IMG/VR virus record: IMGVR_UViG_3300006805_000046
Span: 1 to 47,056 of that record
DNA length: 47,056 bases
Reading direction: 5' to 3' (one strand)
From: a virus
The notes under the pieces were generated by a model. That model was given only the letters and a program-made list of their open reading frames with translations, searched no databases and was not told the origin of the DNA. Within the stretch, counting starts at the first letter, position 1. Every line of letters starts with the position of its first letter. Positions 17,584-25,700 of the stretch are shown here, piece by piece. Position numbers and translations under genes: made by a program.

Positions 17584-17686
17584 GATGACCTCCGGTTATG
17601 TAAAATTATACCGCACATAGGATTTGGTGGTATTCCATCGTTTTTCAGTTACACATTACCTTAGTGAGAGATAGGAGCTGAGCTTT
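17584..17686. promoter_or_regulatory. Divergent intergenic region with AT-rich core
   Basis: 103 bases between divergent genes. GTTATGTAAAATTATACC near 17596-17613 is the AT-rich promoter candidate and includes a TATG. AGGAGC precedes ATG 17687. Confidence 0.3.
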
Positions 17687-18211
17687 ATGTTATTCAGAAA
17701 GCGTTGGCTGCGGTACAAAATACGACGACTGGAAGCACGTCACCGAAAACTCGATACGTGGAAAGCAACCCCTAATCGAATGATGGAATTACTCTTCGCC
17801 ATTCGTGCATCTGATATAATTGTCAGTGTAGAAAAAGCAAAGAAGCTTGAGTTGATCACAGGTTTTACCAACGCTGAAGACGTAATACGTGTACTGCGCC
17901 AAATAACTTCCAACATCGATACACTTGACGTCGTTGACGACAGTGTATCGGGACGTTACAAACAACCAATATCACAGTCACTGGATGATTTTCTAATTAC
18001 CCGCAGTGGCGACTGTGTAGACATCAAGGAGTTCTACCGTGTACTTCGGTTAGCCTTAATCGAATTTGCAATTGTTTATAATGGGGTACAGACCAATGAG
18101 GAGTACTGCGGCTATTACCATCGTAAGACTACCGGACTGTGCAAAGATCTATTTACCATCGTGGAGGCGCTGCTGTTAGCAGCGACGAGTCTTGAAACCA
18201 ATACTTGGTAA
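17687..18211 (+). CDS. Hypothetical protein, 174 aa
   Basis: Not recognised. ATG at 17687, AGGAGCTGAGCTTT upstream. The N-terminus is strongly basic (RKRWLRYKIRRLEARHRKL), possibly nucleic-acid or membrane-surface binding. The rest is helical and acidic. It overlaps the next gene by 20 bases, indicating coupled translation in a four-gene run of small proteins. Confidence 0.7.
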   Translation: MLFRKRWLRYKIRRLEARHRKLDTWKATPNRMMELLFAIRASDIIVSVEKAKKLELITGFTNAEDVIRVLRQITSNIDTLDVVDDSVSGRYKQPISQSLDDFLITRSGDCVDIKEFYRVLRLALIEFAIVYNGVQTNEEYCGYYHRKTTGLCKDLFTIVEALLLAATSLETNTW

Positions 18212-18599
18212 AGAACTCTCGAGGATCTTAAACGATCCACGCAAGGAAATACAACACGCGCGTAATCCCCTGGCGCGACTGTACCGAAAAATCCTAATGG
18301 ATCTCCAGTTAACTCCAAGTCAGATGAACAAAAACATGTTAGCCTGGCTGGATGATCCTCGAAACGGAATCCCGAACAATGGAGCCATGCGCTCTAGTGA
18401 ACGCGGTAACTTGATTAAGGAAATGACTAAACCCAACATGACGTGGAAAGTCTTTATGAAGTGCATTCGCTTCTTGAGACCGTTAAACATCAAGTTGTCA
18501 TTTGAACTGGAATGGGCAGGGAGGCGATTCACTACTCATGAACTATCAGTTAGAGTTAATCATGCTGAAGCGGTAGCGCAAGGGGAAGACGATGAGTGA
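18192..18599 (+). CDS. Conserved phage protein with DPRNGIP...RGNLIKE...MTWKVF signature
   Basis: 135 residues. The region WLDDPRNGIPNN, MRSSERGNLIKE, PNMTWKVFMKCIRFL and THELSVRV matches a small conserved family I have seen in many jumbo and T4-type phages without known function. The likely start is TTG 18192, since the family begins shortly before a NDP motif (here ILNDPRKE); no ATG lies close to that position. The TTG has a poor ribosome site and probably depends on the overlapping upstream gene. Function unknown; the block of conserved residues suggests a binding surface rather than an enzyme. Confidence 0.7.
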   Translation: MKPILGKELSRILNDPRKEIQHARNPLARLYRKILMDLQLTPSQMNKNMLAWLDDPRNGIPNNGAMRSSERGNLIKEMTKPNMTWKVFMKCIRFLRPLNIKLSFELEWAGRRFTTHELSVRVNHAEAVAQGEDDE

Positions 18600-19005
18600 T
18601 CCAGAGCTAGTAAAAATTGAGCAAGAATACCGCAAAGCCAATGTGGTACTATGCATCACTAATCATGCGCAACAGTTGTTTAATCATCGTATCCAACAGG
18701 TACAGAATGCATGGCGAAAATACCAGTCTAAGCTATTGCTGGATTTTGCACAACGCGACGCAACTGTCCCAATGCTCCCGAGTCCTTCACTGAATAACAT
18801 TGACGATACGCTCATTCAAGGTTTTTGGAATGCGCATCTAGCGACCTATGGTGAACTGGATCTGCTTTTTAAACACATTGAACCTGAAGTGTTTAAATCG
18901 CACATCGACATGTTACACGAAATTACCACACTACGCGCTGAAAACCACATGCTAAAAGAACAGGTAGCGAAAACTGCTGGTTTAACAGCTTGGTTAAAGG
19001 AATAA
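18592..19005 (+). CDS. Hypothetical coiled-coil-type protein, 137 aa
   Basis: Not recognised. ATG at 18592 lies within the last codons of the previous gene (8-base overlap), with GGGGAAGACG as ribosome site. It is almost wholly helical, with a heptad-like run at the C-terminus (LHEITTLRAENHMLKEQVAK), so it probably oligomerises. Part of the 17687-19300 unit. Confidence 0.7.
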   Translation: MSDPELVKIEQEYRKANVVLCITNHAQQLFNHRIQQVQNAWRKYQSKLLLDFAQRDATVPMLPSPSLNNIDDTLIQGFWNAHLATYGELDLLFKHIEPEVFKSHIDMLHEITTLRAENHMLKEQVAKTAGLTAWLKE

Positions 19006-19009
19006 AACG

Positions 19010-19300
19010 GTGACCATAATGTCTCATGGTAACCATGTAAATGAGTTGCTTAACACGGCAGATGAGTTGGCTAAATGCTTGCAAGCGGAGACGGACCGTT
19101 TGATTGCAGTGGGCTATACTCAAGTGATCGAACTTAAGCAACTCAACTCCCAGGTGACGAATGCAGAGCATATCACCGAACCATCAACTGTAAATAGAAC
19201 ACGAGTCCTTTACGACAATGTACGCGTTGCTAGAAACCTGACACTCGAGGGTCTGGTTAACGATCTAGCGACGACCAATACGCACCACCCTGCCAAATGA
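19010..19300 (+). CDS. Hypothetical small protein, 96 aa
   Basis: Not recognised. GTG at 19010 has AAAGG about nine bases upstream; ATG 19019 is an alternative. It is helical in the first 50 residues and polar throughout. Four bases separate it from the previous stop. Last gene of the small-protein unit. Confidence 0.6.
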   Translation: MTIMSHGNHVNELLNTADELAKCLQAETDRLIAVGYTQVIELKQLNSQVTNAEHITEPSTVNRTRVLYDNVRVARNLTLEGLVNDLATTNTHHPAK

Positions 19301-19460
19301 GGTTCTCGTTTCGGCAGTACGCACGCAGTCTGGCGGTGTCAGCCCGCTGTACTGATTGGTAATAAGTGCATGTGACGGAGAACCTCGCCATCCGGGGTTC
19401 TCCATTATGTTTTATGCCTTTCTTTTTTTGGCCATGGTATGAACTGCATGAGGCTTTGCT
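19301..19460 (+). promoter_or_regulatory. Structured intergenic region with terminator hairpin
   Basis: 160 bases without a gene. Left half: CAGTAC (19315-19320) can pair with GTACTG further right, enclosing GCGG/CCGC, suggesting a folded RNA element. Right half: stem 19377-19384 with 19396-19403 followed by ATTATG, then a 7-T tract at 19423-19429. The region probably ends the upstream unit and leads into the 19461 gene, whose site is GAGG. Confidence 0.45.
19377..19409 (+). terminator. Hairpin terminator with TATG tail
   Basis: GGAGAACC (19377-19384) pairs with GGTTCTCC (19396-19403), followed by ATTATG and, 14 bases on, seven T. Closes the 17687-19300 unit. Confidence 0.65.
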
Positions 19461-20537
19461 ATGACGGACTTAATTGCCAATACCGTGTTTAGTACCGGTC
19501 CCGACGACAAGGTCGCTACCGTTGATGTATACAAACCCCAAGTCAATACACCTAAGAACAATGGTGTAACCAGTGTAGGTAAGGATATTGTTAAGACGTT
19601 AAATAACGATCTGGCAAAACTTACCACCGTAAAAACACTAAAGTCCATTGTACAGTTTGATGTCAACGGCATGACAGTAATGACCAAGCAACAGGCAATG
19701 GATAAATTGTCTGATGCAGTCGGTGGGGTGGCTGGTTTAAAAGATAAAACAATCGGCCCAATACTAGCCAGTTTAGGGTTTGATCCAGCGATGGCATCTT
19801 TGGACAAACAAGGTTTACTGGCAGGGGTCAAGGCACAATCAATCGGACGAGCTGAAGACTTCGTTGGTAAACAGTTAGGTATGGGTGACATCCGCGTAAT
19901 GGTGGGTGAGGTTGAACACATACGCAGTGACATTAAGAACGTAAATAGCGTCCAAGGCGCAATGGATGTGCTGGGTAAGCTCAGTGGAGATACACTAGTT
20001 GGACGAGTTGGCATTGTTAAAGATAATCTAGCTATCCTTAGCAGCGTCATGGGCACGTTGACTGAATTGCGTATTCCAGATACCGTGGACCGCGTGATGG
20101 CGGCGGTACACAGTCAAGAAGAACGCAAACAGTTACTGTTGGCTAATCTAGGTACGACGTTAGAACACAGCGATACGTATACCTTGGAACGAACCATTGC
20201 GGAATCGAGCGCTGGTGCCGTAATGGCCAAAGATCCGGAAGCCATTCTTAAGCTGTTGGCTAACTATAGACTGCCCGAAGGTCAAGATGCTCCTGACCTG
20301 ACTGCGTGCAATGCGTTGCTGGCATTGCTCAATAGTTTAGATCCTAACTGGGATCAGTACAAACGCAATGGTCAGATGATTAGTAACTTGTCTACGTACG
20401 CGGCAGCCAATGCCGTGTGTCGACGCACGTTAATGCTTTCTCCAACACACTACGTCGCTTGTGTCATGGCATCCTCCTACCAGTCTATCAATATGCTGGT
20501 AAGTGCCAAACAGAAGTTTCCACACGCCGCGCTGTAA
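19461..20537 (+). CDS. Probable virion structural protein, 358 aa
   Basis: Soluble, Ala/Leu/Val-rich, mostly helical, few Cys. ATG at 19461 follows GAGGCTTTGCT. No enzyme motif. It lies next to the tail-type genes and the giant tape-measure gene, where phiKZ-like genomes carry virion proteins (gp184 region as I recall). A long complementary frame runs on the opposite strand over 19412-20056, but it has no ribosome site. Function within the particle is unknown. Confidence 0.7.
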   Translation: MTDLIANTVFSTGPDDKVATVDVYKPQVNTPKNNGVTSVGKDIVKTLNNDLAKLTTVKTLKSIVQFDVNGMTVMTKQQAMDKLSDAVGGVAGLKDKTIGPILASLGFDPAMASLDKQGLLAGVKAQSIGRAEDFVGKQLGMGDIRVMVGEVEHIRSDIKNVNSVQGAMDVLGKLSGDTLVGRVGIVKDNLAILSSVMGTLTELRIPDTVDRVMAAVHSQEERKQLLLANLGTTLEHSDTYTLERTIAESSAGAVMAKDPEAILKLLANYRLPEGQDAPDLTACNALLALLNSLDPNWDQYKRNGQMISNLSTYAAANAVCRRTLMLSPTHYVACVMASSYQSINMLVSAKQKFPHAAL

Positions 20538-20540
20538 TGG

Positions 20541-20580
20541 CGACATAAAGCCCCTCCCAAAGTGGGAGGGGCTTATGCCG
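20541..20580. terminator. Bidirectional terminator of the CATA/TATG family
   Basis: Stem GCCCCTCCC (20550-20558) with GGGAGGGGC (20564-20572), extended outward by AA/TT and CATA/TATG pairs. Between convergent genes. Confidence 0.85.
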
Positions 20581-20586
20581 TGTCGG

Positions 20587-21375
20587 TTACTTAGAGAGAC
20601 GTTCACTGTCACGGCTAACAGCGGCCAATACTCGACCTACAAACGATGAACCAAACGCGTTGGCATAGTGTGACTTAGACCAATACGAGTTAAACGCCAC
20701 TCCTTGACGTGTCAGTGCTATCGAAAGCCTACGCATTGTTTGTGTTTGATCAGCCATCGAAAGATTACCCAATGCTCCCAGATAATCGCTAAAGGCATTA
20801 TCGTCATCAAACAATCCACGCAACGGTGCCAGTGCAGTATAGCCTTGTCCAATTGGTGCGTGCATGACTGTAGACAAATCCTTTACAGTAAATGTAATGT
20901 CAATGCCCAACGCTTCGTTTTCATTATTCCAACCCATTGTACCCACACCACGACTAATCGAAAGGGAGTCAATCATCCCCAATCGAATTGTCTGACGACC
21001 TCGACTCCACATGGAGCAAAGGAAAGGTGATGTGTAGGATTGCGTACCAGTCGAGAGCGGGAGTGCTGCAGCCATTATCATAGCCAACGGCACGTACATG
21101 TACATGTAACGGTTCATTCGATTACCGTAGACCGATCGCAGTTGCATTGTAAACGTTTGGGATGGGAAGGTGGAACTGGAACTTTGCCATACTTGAGGAA
21201 TGTCTACAAAGGCAGAACCAGCCAGTTGCATTAGTCCAGACATCCCCACGCCTTGCAGCGCGCCTTTGGCTAGATCAGTAACCGCTTCTACCGCAGAGTC
21301 AATAATTCCAATACCAGTGTTACCACCAGAGAAGTCAAATTGCATGCTGCGACCAGTAGTGGCCATGCCGTTCAT
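20587..21375 (-). CDS. C-terminal part of a tail-type protein, downstream of an in-frame TGA
   Basis: 262 residues if started at ATG 21375, but the same reading frame continues upstream without a stop through codons DSSIAGK to TGA at 21397-21399 and then into the 440-residue gene. There is no good ribosome site before ATG 21375. The sequence is beta-rich with Met/Tyr/Ser-rich strands (NRYMYMYVPLAMIM) and Gly-rich start (FDFSGGNTGIGI). I read it as the C-terminal third of a 710-codon protein split by one stop codon. Restart, readthrough, or a nonsense change are all possible; see finding. Confidence 0.6.
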   Translation of the reverse strand: MNGMATTGRSMQFDFSGGNTGIGIIDSAVEAVTDLAKGALQGVGMSGLMQLAGSAFVDIPQVWQSSSSTFPSQTFTMQLRSVYGNRMNRYMYMYVPLAMIMAAALPLSTGTQSYTSPFLCSMWSRGRQTIRLGMIDSLSISRGVGTMGWNNENEALGIDITFTVKDLSTVMHAPIGQGYTALAPLRGLFDDDNAFSDYLGALGNLSMADQTQTMRRLSIALTRQGVAFNSYWSKSHYANAFGSSFVGRVLAAVSRDSERLSK

Positions 21376-21396
21376 CTTACCGGCAATGCTTGAGTC

Positions 21397-22719
21397 TCAA
21401 AACGAATTACTAAATGACTCACCCACTTCACCCGTTGCATCTACTCGCCACGTTATAAACTGTGAACCATCATTCTTTTCAGCGGTCAATAGTTCTCCCA
21501 TTGGAGAAGATCCTGGTTCCGCACCGAAATAAGAAAGCACTTTATCAAAGGTAGATTGACCAGGCTTGGGATCCTTTACTGCTTCCCAACGTGGACGATA
21601 CAATACCTTAGTGATACTGGCATCGGCAGTACCCTCTGCCTCTCCAGTCGTTACATCAGCACTTGCATCTACCTGAATGGCAGTCTCACCTTTGAGCGCA
21701 GCTGTTCCTTTTTCCAATCCTTGTTTAAAGTACTCATCGGTTTTCTGCTGACGGGACGTGGAGGGTTGATTGTAATCAATGCCGTAGTACTTCTTTAAGT
21801 AAGCCTCAATGCCTTTAGAACCTGGATCCTGCATCTTTCGCTCTTCCATGAAAGCAATCACTTTGGTTCTAGCATCGGCTCGATTATTAGCACCCGTTGT
21901 AATTTCTGCAATTGCATCGTAACGCTTATTTGCCAATCGTTGTGCTTTGTTGGCTACCTCGTACATGTCAATCGAGCCGTTGGCATTAATGATGCCTGGG
22001 GCACGTTTTGTAAACCATGCGATGTGTTCAGGGGACAGTGCTCCTTCTTCTTTCAAGGTAGCGTCATATGGAGTATCGTACACACGTGGCACAATACCCA
22101 TGTTCACACCCAACGTATTGGAAATGTAGTTAACACGGTTCCAGTAGTTAGCCATCGTGGGTTTCATGTAGTAGTACTTAGAAGAAGGTGTGTTAAGCGC
22201 GTACTTAACCGCTTTACCAATGCCGATGTAAACCCAAAATGGCAGTGTTACAACCAGACCGATTACTTTACCGATTGTAAAGAACAGTCCATCGGAACGG
22301 CCTTCGTTGGCTAGCAGTCCTTGACCGCTATCGTAGAAGCTAGTAAAAAACGTTGTCATGCCGTTGAATTCAGGTACACCAAACTGCATGTGGACTAACT
22401 GTCCTTGGTCGTCGATGGCTTCAGAGTACCAGCGACCCATGCCGACGGAGCGTTCCGCACGGCCATCTTTAGCAATCTCAGAAAAGTTATACGAGGCTTC
22501 TGAGAGTTTACCAGAGTTTCTAATATCGGCATAGCGCGTACGTTGTGGCGGAGAATTAATAGCCCAGTTGCACCCTAAACGCGAACTGGTGAATTTCTGA
22601 GAGGCAGTCGTAAAACTACGCCACCGCTGTGCGGCCGCAGAAACATCTTTGGCTGACAACATAAATGATTGACGTACCCATTTATGGTCATTGATCTGTT
22701 GCATTGCTGGAGTCGTCAC
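21397..22719 (-). CDS. Probable virion/tail protein, N-terminal part ending at in-frame TGA
   Basis: 440 residues from ATG 22719 (AGAGGATAGTTACGTG upstream on the minus strand). The protein has a hydrophobic stretch (about residues 148-165: TIGKVIGLVVTLPFWVYIG), a Tyr-rich middle (SSKYYYMKP) and a Thr/Ala/Glu-rich linker before its end (VGESFSNSF). The stop TGA is followed directly in the same frame by 269 more codons, so this is the first 62% of a 710-codon frame. It lies between the giant tape-measure gene and the next terminator, a location of virion genes in phiKZ-like phages. Confidence 0.65.
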   Translation of the reverse strand: MTTPAMQQINDHKWVRQSFMLSAKDVSAAAQRWRSFTTASQKFTSSRLGCNWAINSPPQRTRYADIRNSGKLSEASYNFSEIAKDGRAERSVGMGRWYSEAIDDQGQLVHMQFGVPEFNGMTTFFTSFYDSGQGLLANEGRSDGLFFTIGKVIGLVVTLPFWVYIGIGKAVKYALNTPSSKYYYMKPTMANYWNRVNYISNTLGVNMGIVPRVYDTPYDATLKEEGALSPEHIAWFTKRAPGIINANGSIDMYEVANKAQRLANKRYDAIAEITTGANNRADARTKVIAFMEERKMQDPGSKGIEAYLKKYYGIDYNQPSTSRQQKTDEYFKQGLEKGTAALKGETAIQVDASADVTTGEAEGTADASITKVLYRPRWEAVKDPKPGQSTFDKVLSYFGAEPGSSPMGELLTAEKNDGSQFITWRVDATGEVGESFSNSF

Positions 22720-22757
22720 GTAACTATCCTCTTAACCTACGGTTCATAGATAACGCC

Positions 22758-22795
22758 GGCATATACGGAAGGGCTTTTATGCCCTTCCGCTATGC
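22758..22795 (-). terminator. Hairpin terminator (CATA/TATG family) after the giant gene
   Basis: Stem CGGAAGGGC (22766-22774) with GCCCTTCCG (22781-22789), outer GCATA/TATGC pairs. It lies just past the 3' end of the minus-strand tape-measure gene and before the 22719 gene. Confidence 0.7.
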
Positions 22796-22797
22796 TG

Positions 22798-25700
22798 TTA
22801 GATGTTACCCATTCCCACCGGAGCTTTCGTTCCAGTAGTGTTGGTAACCTTACTGGATACCGGCTTTAGTGCAGCAGGTGCAGCGCTACCCGTGGCTAAG
22901 GATTTCAAGTTAGCAGTGTTACTGCGAACATCAACCATGAGTGTAACCAACTCGCCCAAGTGTGCACGCATTGCAGTTTGTACTGTTAACTGCTGTTGTA
23001 GTAACGATGCAGTATCTGCAAGGTTCTTAGTGTTGGACATGCTAGTTGCATTTTGTGCAGATGCATTAGCGATCGAGGCCTGCGTTGTTGCAGCTTTCGC
23101 TGTCGCAACTACAGGCGCAGTTGTGTACACTGGAGCAGGAGCAGTAACCACAGGCTTAGCGGCTGCTGGTGCAGCTGCGGCTGGCTTAGCGGCTGCTGGT
23201 GCAGCTGCGGCTGGCTTAGCGGCTGCTGGGGTGACTGGCAAGCTAGCAGCGGTAACTGCTGGGATAGTCACACCGCCGGCCGATTTAACCGGTGCGGCTG
23301 CTGCAGGCTTGGCTCCCGGTGGAGTTAGCATGAGTGGTGGAGTACCGGCTGCTGGTTTAGCTGCTGGCGGTTTTGGTAACGGGGCGGGCGGAGGTGTGGC
23401 CATTGGTTTATTACCAGCCGCTTGCTGCGATGCACCCGATGGTACCGCGGGTGCCTTTTCACCAACCACTTTAAGCGGCGGAACTGCAGGGGTACCTGTA
23501 GCGCCAGTTGAGGCTGGCGCTGTAGTGGAAGGGACAATCTTACCAGCGTATGCCAGTGGAAGCCATTTCTCTACACCCTTGGCGACGTGTTCCAGTCCAA
23601 TTGTGCCGCCGTTCAATACCTTACGGATTGCCTTGGTATCACCAGTAGCCAACAACTTCTTACCGACACGCTGTGTCATGAAGTACATGGTCGTTTTAGC
23701 AGCTACCTCTGGATCAAATACCAGGTCAGGATTGTTAACCAAGTCCAAACCCAAATATTTACCAGCGGCAGCGTAGTTACCTTTACCTGTCAACTGAATG
23801 AATCCACGACCGCGGTATTTCCACCCCTCATCGTTTTCATCATTACCCATACGACCGCCATATAGGAAATTAGCAATCGCGCGCGGCCCGCCTGCTACAG
23901 CGGCTTCAGTTGCAGCTCGACCCTTTTTCTGAGCTGTTTTAAACAGCTTCATCATTGTGTCGGCTTTGTAGTTTAGGTTTTCGTCGATTCGAGTAAACCC
24001 ACCCGTTTCGTTGTCAACGTTAGCCATGATCTGCGCTTGGGAGACTGGATCCGTAATACCCTGTGCAAGCATTTCTCGAACCATCGCATCGCGATTTTTC
24101 TGAGCATCACCCTTCAAGGTTTTATAGACCATTGTTCCTGCTGCGCCGACTGCACCAGCGACACCACCCTGCGCGTAGCCTTTGCTGGCTTCATTGCCGG
24201 CGGTCGTTAAAAAGTCCTTAGTAGTATTAAACGCATTAACGGCGCCTTCGATCAGAGAACTGGTACCGTCAACGGCTTTCCCGTAAAGGTCCATCGCATT
24301 CTTACCCAGTTTCTTATAACGATCGATTCGACTCTGGATGATAGAGGCTACCGCCTGTTTGGATTTACTCCAATAAGACTTTTGCTCATCTTCCATCTGT
24401 TTCTTTTGTTCTGCTGCTTTCTGTGCTGGACTCTTTGCAGCCTCTACCTTACGGGCTGTAACTTCTTCGTCGTGTTTGGAACCATCGTCTTCAACGATCT
24501 CCAATGTGTCTTCGTATTTACTATTGACTTGACCCATGTCCAGATCAACCTTACCCTTGTCTGCAGGGAATGGGGATAGACCTACGGCGTAGGGGGAACG
24601 GTCATCAAGTGGGAAGTGGGTACGTTTAATCAGTGCAATCTTTTCTTTGGTGTAGAGGTTATCATCCACCCCTGCCAGATCAGTTTTACCGGTAAGGTCA
24701 CAAAGTACCGTCAGGTGCGAAAGATACACAGGCTTAAAGCGATACTGGAACCAGCTCAAGAAGTTTTGCAACTCCTCTTCCTTGGTGTGATCAATGCCAA
24801 AGATCTTAATCATCTCTGAAACTTTAACCCCAGTGCCCAGTTTAGCTTCTTTGCCTTTAGAAACCTGAACAACCTTAATAAGCATTTGTTCCAGTGCGGC
24901 AATCTTACCCACTTTCTCTTCGTCTTTGGTTTTGAAACCATACTGCGCCATGCGATACTGGGTTACCCAATTGCGTGGGCGCGTCGCGTACTTGTACGCT
25001 TTGTAACCGACGTAGGCAACCAGCGCAGCTGCACCGACTGCCAGTGTGACAGGAGAGGTTAGAATAGCCAAAGCACCAGTGCCGATAGCCCCTGCTATAC
25101 TGCCCGCAGTGGCGAGTGCAGATGCACCCATAGTGGTACCAGCCAAAGCCATTCCACCACGCGCCAGCAGCGAGCCTGCGCCCTTAGCGACTGCCCAGGC
25201 ACCCTTACCGGCTAACTGCGCACCCTTTAGTCCCACTTTAGCAGAGAATATCGTTGCTTTACCGATAACTCCCAAAGCTTTCGTAATGAGCCCGAAGCCT
25301 GGAATCAATCCGAAGATTGCTTTAGTGAGACCGCCTAACCCGCCAGTCAATGCACCCAATATTTTCTTTATGCCACCTAACCCGCCACCCAGTAGACCCA
25401 TGAGGCCACCGCCGCCGTCATCTTCTTTCTTTTCCTTACGACTGAAGAAGCCTTTCATCTTGTCCCACATGGAACCAGACTTGGCTTTCTCTGCATCGGC
25501 TTCGGCTTCGGCGCGGGCTTGTAGCTGGTCTTCGCGTGAACCGTTGCGATCACCGTCCCCATCCGTATCACCGGACACTTTTGGTTTACCGCCTGGTAAC
25601 CGTTCTTCGAGTATGGCGTAGATCTTATCTAAACGATCCACCACTGGTTTGGAATAACCCAGGAGAGAGAAACCGCTGAACATGTTCTTGACGACTTCCC

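Noticed and set aside
19412-20056. 214-codon minus-strand frame
   Set aside because: Complement of the 19461-20537 gene; no ribosome site and Ser/Pro/Thr-rich shadow composition.
20587-22719. Use of TGA as a sense codon throughout the phage
   Set aside because: Several well-supported genes end in TGA (for example 13837, 44172, 45259), so only local readthrough is considered.
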